Source: Rutstroemia sp. NJR-2017a BVV2
Lineage: Eukaryota; Ascomycota; Leotiomycetes; Helotiales; Rutstroemiaceae
Direction of reading: 5' to 3'
DNA length: 64,000 nt
Assembly: GCA_002946415.1 (NCBI GenBank)
Contig: NJPS01000013.1
Coordinates: 124,001 to 188,000 of the forward strand
The notes under the pieces were generated by a model that was not told the origin of the DNA, did no database searches, and was given only the letters and a program-made list of their open reading frames with translations. Positions 44,866-56,200 of this stretch are shown here, one piece after another. The position numbers and the translations under genes are program-made. How positions within the stretch are numbered: position 1 is the stretch's first letter; each line of letters starts with the position of its first letter.

Positions 44866-45616
44866 GCACAGAATTCAGATATTGGAACTTCTATGATCAT
44901 CTAATTCAACGCATACATTCAAACCACCACAATCACATATACCGATCTAGGCTATTACAGCATCCAAATGTCCAGCTTCATCAGAAACCTCTTTTTTCGC
45001 CTGATTACTAGCCTACTAGCCTCGAGCGAATTCTGCGTCTTTTCTCGGAGCCAATAAAAGACTTCTAGTATGTTGTAGAAATCGGCATGGTCGATGTCTT
45101 TGTTTATTGTCTGGTTATACTTCAGTCACATCACCAATGGAATGTCTAGGACCAGACTTCATAGATTCAGTTCCGAAATGCAAATCCGAGAAAGTCAGTT
45201 ACAAGTATATTTATTCTCCTTGTCGACTACCTTGCAAAGTACACCTGGACATTCCCATGCCGGACAGACAACTGTAAGGTGTGGAGCAGTTCGCCGGTGG
45301 CTTGGCTGTGCCTATCGAAAGAAGACAAGGTATCCGAGTTCACAACCATTTGTGCGCGCTTCAGGTTGTCAAATCGTCAAATATATATCATTTTCAGAAA
45401 TGTCTCCTCCAAACCATACTATACGCCAAGCAATGCCCGCTCTATTCCACTCGCTCAAATCCAATCAACCCGCTCAAAATCGAAGACCACATCAATAACT
45501 ATTCCAACGTGCCAACATCATCGTCATGCAATCCACTTCTCTTTTATAACCCCCATGCAAAATCTCATATATACCATTATGTACCCTCCCCATAGCTCAC
45601 TCCACTCGCCTCGAAA
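44866..45616. other. Intergenic stretch, nothing firm
   Basis: Lies between the 5' end of the small gene and the 3' end of the SulP gene. Only short frames. Confidence 0.4.
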
Positions 45617-48321
45617 TCATTCACCCCCCTCATCCCCGGCCATGTTAGCATATCCACCATCTAGATCTCCCTCCATCTCCGTCAATCTCAATGCCTGATC
45701 CACATCTTTAACGAAATGGCCTCTTCCTCCACAAATATCCAAAATTCCACTCGCAACAAACAACTCCCAAATAGGACTTCCCTCAGGCGGAACCCTTGAA
45801 AAGAAAACCCTAACCCCTCTATCCCTGTAACCCCTCACAATCTCCTCCAAGACCTGCGTACCTGACCCATCCAGGCCTGTCACACCATGAATATCAAAGA
45901 TCACATTCTTATTATGTTCGGGTGACCTAACCCTCGGCAGCGCTGGATGTGCATTCGTCGTGCCATACAATTCCAATCTCCTCAGCCTATTCTTCAGGTC
46001 TCCCGTATTCGCAAATGTCAGTGGTTCCGGGATTTTTACAATTAGACACCCTTCTATGAATTCGAGCTTCTCCGGATTATCCTCCGCGTTTTCGAAACGG
46101 TTGGTGCCGGGGATACGGCCAAGGATCTGAATGCGTGGGCGCGTACTGTGTTTGATGACGGAAAGGAGTGACAGCCCAACGCCGATGGCGATGCCTAGGC
46201 TGAGCGAGTAGAAGATAGTAGAGGCGAAGATTATGAACATGAGGCCAAGCTCGGTGTAGCCGCCGATGCGGAGGAAGAACATGATGTCGTGGGGAGCTTC
46301 TTCGATCAGGGACCAGGCTACTACGGTGATCATCGAGGAGAGAACTGCTTTCTGAGATATTGTTAGACGGAGGGTTCAAACCAAGGAATGATTGTAGAAC
46401 GGGGCTTACCGGAAGATAATAGAACGCGGGTAACAGGAATAGAACACAGATGACGGTAATCAAACTCAGCAAAATACTACTCATAGGAGTTTTACCTCCC
46501 GTACTAGCATTTACCTTACTTCGTCCATAACCACCAAATGCAGGCAGAGATTGGAAGCAACCACCGATCAGATTTGCCACTCCTAGAGCTACCAATTCTC
46601 GGTTTGGGCTAAGTTGAATACCTTGAATGGCATCTTTTCCCTCTGCACCACCTAGACTCTTCGCAGCCACCGACGACTCAAAGAAGCCTAGGAGTGCAAT
46701 GAGGAAGGAGGTTCCCATTGCTTCTCGCACATGTTTCATATGAGATATTTGGAATGGCCATCTAAAGACGAAAGGGCTACCAGAGGTTGGTTTGACCTCG
46801 CCAAGAATCTCCAAGTCAAGCTTATCCCATCCAAGCTGCCAAGTCAAGATAGCAGAACCAACTACGACCAGGAACCGATCAGGGATATAAGCAACGCTTG
46901 GGTATCGAGGCTGGAGGCGCTTCTTCAGTTCCCTGTATCTGATTAGTAACGTGTAAAGGCTTGATGTTTGGTAAACCATACCTGAAGACCATGATAATTA
47001 TGAAGCTAACAGCAGCAACAATACAGGTAAGTTGATGTGCTTCCCCAACATGATTAAACAAAAACCGTAGCTTGTCTACACTGCTGCCATGAGCCACCCC
47101 GCCTACTTCACTCGCGACATCTGCCAGACCCATCTCTGGAATCAATTGGTCTACCATGATTACGAAACCAACCGCAGAAATGAAGCCTCGTAAGAATGGT
47201 CTACTCAAAACACTATCCAAAAATCCTAGCCGTGTCAATCCGGCGATAAAAATAACAGCACCGGCCATTCCAGTTACAACACCAGCAACTCTAGCCTGCA
47301 TCATATCGTCATCCTCGGAACCGTGTCCGCTGTCTACGCTGGACTTGACGACTGTTCCAACCAAGAGACTCCCTGCGGCTTCGGGACCAACTACCATTTG
47401 TGGACAGCTTCCCAGTATCGCATATATGATCGGATTAAAGACGAAGGAATAGAGGCCATTGATGGGAGGAACGTGCGCAAGGTTCGAGGCATACGATAGA
47501 GCCATAGGTAGATAGAAGGAGGCCATCGTGATAGCAGCAATCAAATCCCCACGCAGATGCACCCATTTATACTGTCGAATCCAAGTAAAAAAAGGAATAT
47601 AATAATGAATATACCTATCAAGCACGACGAGATTAGCATATGCGCATACAAGTGCAGCACGATTTGAGTTATAAACTTACATTGAAGTCGTATTCGTAAT
47701 ACCATGCTGTTCCGCCAGCCAACTCGTCGTACTCACCTTCTTCCTCTTCGTCACTGATCCATTCCGAACACCCAATCCCTTCAACACCCCCGCGAACAAA
47801 CTCTCACTCTCCTCTCCGCCCGGAGTCCCGTGCCCAGTATGTGGCGGCGACCCTCCAAAACTCCTTGTACTGTCCGCCCGACTCATCATCCCCGGACTAA
47901 ACGTCCCATGATTGCAAGGCCCTGGATGCGCCGTGTTCGCAGCCAATTCGAACGGTTTCTTCAACAGTGCTGTCGTCTCATTGACAATCTTGCCGCCTAG
48001 GCCCGTATGTCCGTGTGAATTTCCGTCTTCCTCATCATCGGTAGCGGTGTCGGGTCGCGCAGGATGAGTGTGAGGTGATGGATGTTCACTCCCTGTAGCC
48101 TCGTCATTGACTGCCCGCTCTCCTTCTCGCCCCGATTCATCATTCGCAGCATCCCCACCGCCCAAAGAGCGCACGTTTTCAGGACTCGTAGCCAATGTAT
48201 ATGATTCTCGTAGACCACTCGGATTGATCGGTGTGAACTGCGTCGCGGATTGGCTTCGCAGACTCGGCGTACGGGAATGAGGGCGCAGAGGCGGGGAACC
48301 TGGGGGTCGTGAAGAAGACAT
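45617..48321 (-). CDS. SulP/SLC26-family anion transporter with STAS domain
   Basis: Four exons: 47681-48321, 46982-47614, 46410-46938 and 45617-46351; total 2538 nt, 845 residues, every junction in phase. Introns include a 43-nt one (46939-46981). The first ~215 residues are a hydrophilic Ser/Pro-rich cytosolic tail. The SulP core follows with MALSYASNLAHVPPINGLYS and QMVVGPEAAGSLLVG (typical of TM3 and the TM2-TM3 region), further TM segments including GFFESSVAAKSL and GGCFQSLPAFGGYGRS, and a C-terminal STAS domain (~690-830) with GLDGSGTQVLEE as the nucleotide-fold signature. Its long N-tail and sequence type recall yeast YPR003c rather than the high-affinity sulfate permeases SUL1/SUL2. 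The anion and membrane are not certain. Confidence 0.9.
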
Positions 48322-51108
48322 GGTTTGTTTTTTATGCTGTGCGAGAGAGGGGGAGGATCTGCCCGGTGGAATATGGGGATTTTTCACATCAATGTGAGAT
48401 TTGTCGAGGATTGGTTTGGGATTTTAAGGGTCTTTGCTTGGGACTGGGAATAATTTTTGTGGAGAGCCGGCGATGTAGGAACCATTCAGAGGGAAATGAT
48501 TGATAATTGTGGGTTCGTCCTCGTTCGAGTTCATGCCGATTTAGTGCCGAGTGCAAACCGATGGCTCAAGTTCGTGTGGAAATATTCGGAGATGCAGCAA
48601 GATGGCAAACGCACATGAATTTGATGAAGTTTTGTCTCATACATAGGCGCTCGTGGCGACCATCAAAGACATTGAATTTGCTGACATTGTCAGAAGGCCT
48701 TCACCGTGGTCATTCTTACAAACAATTGCCCCTCCATAATGAAAATTTCTAAACACCAGCCTGTTTAATACAGAGTCTCCTTGAACCATTTATATGTATA
48801 AATTCATCATATTTGAGGTATTTTCTTAGTACAATGTATATCGCTCTCATCATTTAGCCCAAGAGGGTGATTTTTCTGCTGCGCGACGTCGTTCTACGTT
48901 CATCGCATGTCTCCATGGATACTGTGTATTGACTATTGGGGCATCATCTGCGTCATTTTTTGATTGGCGTGCCGGCAAGCGTCGGCGTTCTTTCCCCCAT
49001 CACGTGTGCTACGGTCCATCCTCCTTGACCGCTATTGAGGAGAAGTATTGTCTCGCTCAAGCTTGAACAACATGTTGTGGTTTATCTTGGCTTGCGAGAT
49101 GTCCTACTGTGGTATATCTCTCTACCTTGGCCTGGTCTGGCCTCTTGCGATCTTCGAATAGCTTGCTCGTGTTTTTCACTATCAGAATCCTGCCTATACT
49201 TGCTCAACGACCAGAATTACAAGTCGTTGAGCGTCCGGAGAACATTCTCAGAATCCAGTCGCGCCGGCGCGGTTTTTTGGGTAGTTCAGGCTTTGAATCA
49301 GTAGACACCAGGTCCCTCTTATATACGACAACGACCTTTCCATTCTGTTGATGATTGCCATGCTGTTGATGATTGTCATTCTGCTGATGATTGTCATTCT
49401 ACTGATGATTGTCATTTTGCTGAAGATTGTCATTCTGTTATGATTGCTTTGCTTCCTCTTCGAAGATTTTTGGTCTGCAAGAGAAAAGTATGGCCTGTCG
49501 AGATCATCCAATATTTTGCGCTTCGAGTGCTGCGCCTGAGGTCTCATGATAGGATACTCGAATATGCATTGCTTTCGGGGGTGGGTCTTGGACATCTTGA
49601 GGTGTGAACGGTCTGGATGTCGCAATCTCATTGCACCTGCCTGCGCATCTTTGAGTGATGTTCGATAGGTTGTAGTCACTCCGGTTTGGTGTCCAACCTC
49701 ATCTCCGGGCACAACTTATCGTGGTTCCTGGACGTTAGGGATAACGTGGTTCATCTTTTTCGGCTCATGTCCGTCCTCCAAGTACTACAGGACCGACCTC
49801 GAGGTTAACATCTTCTATCCTTTCTACGCGCTCCTCCACACCACAGTTGTGCGCTCATCCTTTTACCTTCATAAGTCCGGTCTCATCGTGAGTCATTCAG
49901 GGTCTTTCTCTGATTAGCTCCTAGTGCTACCTATTGTTCTAGAAACATCTAGTGATTACAGTATCTCTTATTTCCCCAATTGATCTCACGATCCACGGCT
50001 ACCCGATTGAACCAAACTCCTTAGTGGCCATGCATATGTCGGTATTTGTGGGAAGGTCGCCAAGGAATTCGATTCATGGTTCCTTTTGGAGCTGGATGAC
50101 CCAAAGATTATGACTTCAGGGTCTTCTAGACCCGAAAACTACATCTGCTAGGTTGTTTTCGATTCAGCCTTACGGTACATGGTGGATGCGGTAAGTAGAC
50201 ACCCCGGTGGAGTTTGGTTATGGCACGCCAACACCAAAATACGATTAGAAATTCTATCTCTCTGCCAACGAACAAGTCCAACTTCTTCGCAAATTAATTC
50301 TTAATCGAGCAGTAAGTAAATTGTAAGCAAATCTATTTAACTGGATATTAATATCTCAATTTCCTGATTTTTAACTAGTGGAAGAGTACTGAAGTAAGAA
50401 TTTGTGTGTGTCACGACCAGACTCCGCCGGGTGCAAGACTAGTGGTTGAACTAAAGTTTACGGTAGACTTGGGCGCTAGCGTGTGCTTCTAGGCTGAGAC
50501 GGCGACGACGACGAGGCGACGACCACCTCACATGTCAAGGACGCACACAGCAGTGAAAAGCGGCTCAGAGCTACCATTTTTCCTACGATACACAAATCAG
50601 ACATCTCAATCGACTCATAATCTACTATGAGCACCAGTTGGCGAAGAGTCCAAGGCCTGTACTGTAGCATGGAATTCTGCAGAATGCGAACATCGTCAAA
50701 CATCTGCCTCTGGTACCGGAGTACCGTTGGTTCACCCCTGACTAGCACAAAAAGGCCAGGAGGTAAAGAGGCAACCTAAAATAGCTCCAGCACCGGTGAA
50801 AATTAGAAGTCGAATGTTTCCATGGATAGGTTCCAGCTAGGGCAACCCTTCCCACAAATGATCGGATTTCGCAATGGATATGTATGGTTCCAACCGAAGG
50901 AAGTTCTTTTGGCTTTACATTTAAATACCTTCTTCTTTCCCAAGGGAAACCGAAAAAACATATCGTTGATTCAGCTCGATTCTTTCCTCACTCTGAACTG
51001 CCCAGTCTCGCACCTTTGCTCTTTTTTTGCCAACACAAATATTCGTATCTACAGCCTCATCGATAATCCAAACGACAAGTGGGCCAAGTGCCCCATACTA
51101 CGGTCACC
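48322..51108. other. Long intergenic stretch with a minisatellite
   Basis: No firm gene. Minus-strand 49248-49712 is open for 155 codons (no ATG at its start; first ATG near 49625) and is protein-like in its first half (KRKILDDLDRPYF region). The 18-bp repeat runs in frame through it. 49700-50470 holds nothing recognisable. A GACGAC run lies near 50503-50522. The last ~100 bases form a leader for the F-box-like gene (CACCATGAAG context). Confidence 0.35.
49345..49434 (+). repeat. 18-bp minisatellite, five copies
   Basis: Five 18-bp units of consensus CTGTTGATGATTGTCATT with one to three changes each, followed by a partial unit. On the minus strand the open frame would read Met-Thr-Ile-Ile-Ser-Arg-type units. 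Confidence 0.85.
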
Positions 51109-53115
51109 ATGAAGTCAGTCCTCGTTGAAGATATTTGGTATATCCTTGCGACTACGATCAATTCTCGACAGACGCTTGCTACTCTATGTCTAGTCAGCAA
51201 AGAAATGAGGACAATTTGCCATCCTGTTCTGTACCGCGAGGTAGATATTCAAGACTGCAGTCTCGAAGTATTTGAGAATTTTGCTACATTGCCGCAACAT
51301 TCGCATTTGAAATATACGAGAAAACTACGCCTGGGAAGGAATGTCGGAGATGGTTATCATTGGTATGACATCGGTTCACTGGGATTCCCAGACGTATCCT
51401 TCATTAATAAGTATCCCATAATCCATATTCTGGTGGAGTGCTTGCAAAAGATGCCCAATCTTGTGTCGATAGAGTAAGTATCACGCTCTTTCCTTGATCA
51501 TCTAGTTCGGTCTGTGAATCAGGACACACAATTTATACTCCAAATAGTAGGCGTCCTGATACTGATACTAATGATTTCTTGTTAAAGGGGCACGTCCTTC
51601 ATCATGTATCCCAAACTTATTCAGGATTGGTTTCCATTTGATGCCAAGTCTTGCGTCTCGAAACGAGTGGTTGCGACCAACGAAGCCATCCAAGATTTCG
51701 TCTCGATAGCACCATTAGGGCATTATATGCAGATAATCAGCCTTCCACACTTCCGAAACCTTCGAAGACTCGTTCTCGACCCTGTCGAAAATTTTCGTTC
51801 TGGAATGACCGGCTGTGGAGAGCTCCTAGATAGGCTTGCCGAGGTTTTGGTGTCGTCGCCTCGCCTCGAATCTCTCACCCTTACATGCGAAAAATATAAC
51901 TATATGCGGATTCATGGCATTCACAAACTCGCCAGACGTTATGCTTCGAGAATACACGAATCTCGCGCGTCTCGTTTGCAGTTGAAAGAATTGGAACTTG
52001 GACCTGAGTTCATTCCTTGTCCACAAGAATACAGGCCACCATTGATGAACTCCGAGACAGGCTATCACGCAAACCCCATATCACAACTTACGGACTTGAG
52101 TTACCTTCGACGACTCACCTTGAGGACAGAAGTATTATCATACCCCGGATATAAGGACTTGCGGTCTTATCGCCTCGACCAGACTTGCTTTTACCCAGCA
52201 ATAAACTTAGAGCATCTATCCGTCACCACAAATCAATCGGCTGCGAACGACCTGGTTGACCACCTTTGTGGTCTAGACCAAGTCAAATTGATCTCGTTCC
52301 AAGACAAACAGTTTCAGAACTACATGCGACGTCCCGCTACTCTTAAATACTATCCTTGGGAGAGTGCACCACAAAGTACCTTTCATCACTGGGAGACCCT
52401 CGACCTAGGAGAAATCTTTATAAATGGGGATACAAAAGAAAGCCAGAAGAGGTTGTTGGATTCGCTCTTACAGTGTGTCCACCTCAAAACTCTCACCATT
52501 TCTTTGCCAGGCAGCATTTTGGAGTACTTCAGAAAGAACGTTTTACCGCATATGAAGAGTTTAGAGAATCTTTTCATCCCGTCCGGCCCATTTGACAAAG
52601 GAATACCATTCGTTGCACGTAACACTACCTCAGAATTGGATCGAGTAAAATATAAGGTGGCTTCCAACCAATATCTTGAAAAACGGAGAGAGAAGCTCGA
52701 AGAGAAGCATCGGAACAACGAGAAGGCCCGCCGTGGAATCGCTCGCGCACTCTTCGGAAGTGGGATGCCAAATGAACATCGCACAGCAAGACTCAAATAC
52801 GTCGGCCTAGGCTATAGGGTCTATACGGGGTTATTTAATCGTACCAGTGATAACGGAAGAGACTGTTGGCGGCTGTTTGAACTTTCTCTGGATGAGGCAA
52901 AAACCTTTGAGCCTATACGGGAAATGTTGAAGCTGCCCTTTCGATTGTTGAGGCGGGACCTGGGTCACATCGCACTTCATGAGACTGTACCGTTTGGTGC
53001 TTGGATTGATAAGCAGCACCAAAAGAGGGGCGATGTCTACTTGAACCCGGAGTTCGCTCGGTATAGGAGGCCTGTGCGACTCTACAAGTACATTACCACA
53101 AAGTTGTCGGGATGA
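51109..53115 (+). CDS. F-box-like protein, 630 aa
   Basis: Two exons, 51109-51473 and 51588-53115, total 1893 nt, 630 residues. The intron has a GTAAGT donor, ACTAAT branch and AAAG acceptor. The ATG at 51109 lies in a strong CACCATGAAG context. Residues ~1-50 form an F-box-like helix bundle (DIWYILA...LATLCLVSKEMRTICHPVLYREV), the usual start of fungal F-box proteins. The rest has loosely repeated Leu-rich strands (LESLTLT, LRRLTLRTE, LEHLSVTT, LKTLTISLP, LENLFIP), suggesting an irregular LRR. Then comes a Lys/Glu coiled-coil-like run (EKRREKLEEKHRNNEKARR). It may act as a substrate receptor of an SCF ubiquitin ligase, by family analogy. No targeting signal. Confidence 0.8.
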
Positions 53116-53130
53116 CGGGGGTCGGATAGT

Positions 53131-53238
53131 GCTTTGAAATTGGATGGTGCTTTGAAATTGGATGGTGCTTTGGAATTGAATGGTGCTTTGGAATTGAATG
53201 GCGCTTCGGAGTTGGATGGCGCTTTAGAGTTGGATGGG
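53131..53238 (+). repeat. 18-bp minisatellite, six copies
   Basis: Six 18-bp units starting 16 bp after the F-box gene stop. The consensus is GCTTTGGAATTGGATGGT; the first two are identical and later ones differ by one to four bases. In one plus-strand frame it reads Ala-Leu-Glu-Leu-Asp-Gly-type units. Confidence 0.9.
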
Positions 53239-53327
53239 TGTATGGAGCTGTATATTGCTGGAGTTTTGGAGTTTGTTTTCGCAAAAAGTTTTGTGTTTGT
53301 ATCTAGAGTCATACGTAGCTCTACATT

Positions 53328-53541
53328 CTTCAACTTGGAAAAAACAGACCGATTTGGCACAACATATTGGAACAAATATGCTATAAGCTCTGATGTATTA
53401 TACTCTTCTCATTGTTCAAATGCCTTTGGAGTTTTATTATTAAACAGATATCTTAGAGAGTCCAAGATATTATAATATTTTCGTTATCCTGATATCTTCT
53501 GGATATCACCATCAGCCTATCACTTCCGTATATCAGCCTCC
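53328..53541 (+). mobile_element. MITE-like element, copy 5 (long diverged form)
   Basis: The left part CTTCAACTTGGAAAAAACAGACCGATTT and the right part TCCAAGATATTATAATATTTTC match copies 1-4, but there is about 50 bp of extra middle sequence (near 53400-53450). The right end (CAGCCTATCACTTCC) is degraded. Right boundary approximate. It lies between the F-box gene and the small secreted protein gene, 3' to both. Confidence 0.65.
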
Positions 53542-53622
53542 TTTTCCCATGTCGAATAGTCATACAACCTACCACTCACCTCTTACACTGATATCTCCCC
53601 AAAATCTCTCACCCCTGAATCA

Positions 53623-54051
53623 TCAAGAACAACCATACAACCCCTCACAAACCTCATCCCCCTCCTCATACACCACTTCCCCTCCTCCCAACTTCACACA
53701 ATCTTTCCCACCCTCAAAATCCGGCGAAGTCGCCACCCCAACCACATCTCCAGCCGCTGCTTGCGGCGCATAGTACCAGATCTCAATGGTGACGGTAAAT
53801 GGATCCGCGGGTACGCTCACCGTCCAGGAGTTGTCGTGCCATTCTACGGTTTCATATTGGTTGAGGACTGCGACGAGGTCGTCTGAGAGGTTGGAGGTGG
53901 AGTTGTGGAGGTTGATTTGGGAGGAGGAGGTTTGGAGAGGGGTGTTGTGGCAGTCGATGGCGTAGTAGGAGAGGGTTGGGGTCGCGGGGGGGAGGGCGAG
54001 GAGGAGGAGAAGGATGGAGATGGGGGAGAGGAGGGGTTGTGAGAGGTGCAT
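53623..54051 (-). CDS. Small secreted protein with four Cys, 142 aa
   Basis: Single exon from ATG 54051. The first ~23 residues are a clear secretion signal (hydrophobic core LLLLLALPP, then ATPT). The mature part has about 120 residues and four Cys (IDC, KDC, EVC, YGC), likely two disulfides, with the last three Cys near the C-terminus. It is Ser/Thr/Asp-rich with a WHDNSW and IWYYAP segment. No domain is recognised. Size, signal and Cys content fit a candidate effector or cell-wall protein. It is convergent with the F-box gene and sits next to the rhamnogalacturonase gene, also on the minus strand. Confidence 0.7.
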   Translation of the reverse strand: MHLSQPLLSPISILLLLLALPPATPTLSYYAIDCHNTPLQTSSSQINLHNSTSNLSDDLVAVLNQYETVEWHDNSWTVSVPADPFTVTIEIWYYAPQAAAGDVVGVATSPDFEGGKDCVKLGGGEVVYEEGDEVCEGLYGCS

Positions 54052-54441
54052 TTTGATGGGGGTTGGATGTGATTCTTTTTTTGCTTGAGATGCTGTGTTA
54101 GTGTTTAACATTGAAATTGAGAGATGGTATCATTTTATAAAGATAAGTTTCTTGGATCCCAATTCATGTTATCCCGCACCTTCATCGTATGTTTAGAGGC
54201 TTGCAGTTTCAAGACTTCTGCCTGCTTGGCGAGTCTTATGCTTAGCAAAATTACCTGTAAATTTTGGGACACACAATTGAGTTGCCATTTAAAGGCAAGC
54301 GAGGCATGGCATGAAATAATTGGCTTATGTACAAGTGTCTTGGAAACTATTTACAGTAGAAAGAAGTTTTACATGACGCCCCGGAGCATGACTCCATGCC
54401 CCGAGATTACGAAATAGCTGGAGAAGAATAAGAGTGCGTAT
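54052..54441. other. Intergenic stretch, nothing seen
   Basis: 390 bp between the small secreted protein promoter and the 3' end of the GH28 gene. No distinctive element. Confidence 0.4.
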
Positions 54442-56200
54442 CTACCCCAACAACGCGCTGTAGGGCGCAATGCCAGGGAAGTAAGAAGCCGGGTGTGTGG
54501 GAATAGCGATACTAGTCGTGATACCCAAGCCAGCTGTGAGTTCACCGGGCATTGTCGTGTAAGCATACGACCTATAAGTTAGATGTTAGCCCCGCATCAA
54601 ATCGCACGAAGGTATGAGTGATAGACTTACGCTGTCGGAACTGATGTAACAGTACCAGTAGAAGTATAAGTAGTGTGCGAAGTTGCCGTGTTGAGACATG
54701 GACCAGATCCATACGCATTTTTACACTTGTAGTACTCTACACTTCCCGCATCGGTCCAGATGTAGAAATTCGAGATAGTCAACCCAGTACATGGCACCGC
54801 AGCAGGGCATAGTAGTTGGATGGGAGCTCGTGCTGAGCCGTTCGCGCAGGTTCCGTGCCAGTGCGAGAAGGCGAGATCGGAGTAGGATACTCCGCTTCCA
54901 GAGACGGGCGTCATGCCTGTCCAGGCTGTGTCGATGTCGAGGGTGTAGGCGTTGCTGTGGCCCATGAAGTTGTTGAATGTTGCGGACTTCAGACTTCCGG
55001 ATCCACCGTTGGATTTTATCATCATCATTTGGTTGCAGTGGTGGGAGTAGACGTGGTTGTATTTAACATTGGAAATGGCTGAAGTGACTTGTCAGTAAAA
55101 GGGTATAGGATGAAATATTTGGGATCACTTACCAGTATCAGCCCCAAGAGAACCGATAGCACAACCTCCTGACCAGTTGCAATAGACGTTCTCAACTAAT
55201 ATATGGCTTGCGGGACTCTAGAAGGACTGGTTAGTAGGCCACCCTCTATCCACGGCTGAGGTAACTTACCTTGACCGTCACACACTCATCCTTGTTGGTA
55301 ACCTCAACATCGTGAACCCAGATGTTGGTACCCCAGACATCGATGCCATCCAATCCACCCTCGTTCCCACCACGCACAACCATGTTATATATTTCTCCAT
55401 TCGTGCAAGTATCGAGAGTGAGATGGAAGGCAGGGGAACTATAGTCACATTAGCTACCTTCGCTACGAGAAAGATGGATGGCTACTCACTCAACCAAAAT
55501 GAGGTCATGAACCGAAAAGTTGGTGACTTCGTGGAGACGTAGAATTCTGGGACTGCAGACTCGCAGTTAGTCGTCTTTCCTTCACCACCACGTGCAGTCA
55601 TGGAACTAACCCGTATGTGCCCGCTGTTGACACGTTAGCGGTGTATCATATGTGGAGATATGGATTCACAAACCTGAATGGAAGACATAACCGTATCCTT
55701 GAATAGCTCCTTTCGAGTTGCCACTGTAAAACTCAAAGTCCGTGGTACTTTCGATAAAGATCATGTTTCCCGAGGCAGTCCTGGATGCGTTAGTGATGGG
55801 GCAGCCAGACGAGTGCGATTGTCCCTACCCAGTTCGGTAGATAGTACCCTCAAGATTGATGGAGACACCGGTCCCACCAGTCAGTGTAACCCAGTTTGCA
55901 AGTCCATAGCTCCCAGATGGGATATAGACTTACGCACAGTCAGTATGTACTCACACAGTCGTTGTCGCAGAACTCACCTTCACCCCCGTTGATACAGGCT
56001 GCCCATGCGGAAGCAATAGCTGCACTATTGTCGGTAGTAGCCGAAGCTTTGCCACCATAGTTAAGGATGTTGCATGTTTTCGTAGCCGCTTTGGAAGCAG
56101 TACTGGTGGAAGGACCGACAGAGCCAGATAGTTGAGCTGAAACCAATGGCTGTAAGGCCAGAAAGGAGGTCGAAAGAAACGCGAGAATGCCAGCCTTCAT
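54442..56200 (-). CDS. rhgA: Rhamnogalacturonan hydrolase (GH28, RhgA type)
   Basis: Nine exons: 55978-56200, 55829-55928, 55674-55780, 55611-55623 (13 nt), 55490-55552, 55270-55438, 55133-55217, 54631-55078 and 54442-54571. The sum is 1338 nt, 445 residues, and all junctions hold phase. A 22-residue secretion signal ends before QLSGSVGP, the mature N-terminus known for RhgA. GH28 features: GLDGIDV (197-203), NKDEC (217-221) with the catalytic acid pair, SGGCAIGS (241-248) in place of the GHG site of polygalacturonases, and MIKS (273-276). These replacements are those of rhamnogalacturonases. The enzyme cleaves galacturonic acid-rhamnose bonds in pectin hairy regions outside the cell. The 3' exon ends in SALLG, as in relatives. 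Regulation probably follows pectin-derived sugars, not shown here. Confidence 0.93.

Noticed and set aside
49728..49744. TTAGGGATAAC resembling part of a homing endonuclease (I-SceI-type) site
   Set aside because: Only the first ten bases match a longer known site, and there is no intron, intein or endonuclease gene nearby.
2921..53238. Tandem repeats considered as CRISPR arrays
   Set aside because: They are contiguous short units without unique spacers, in a eukaryotic window.
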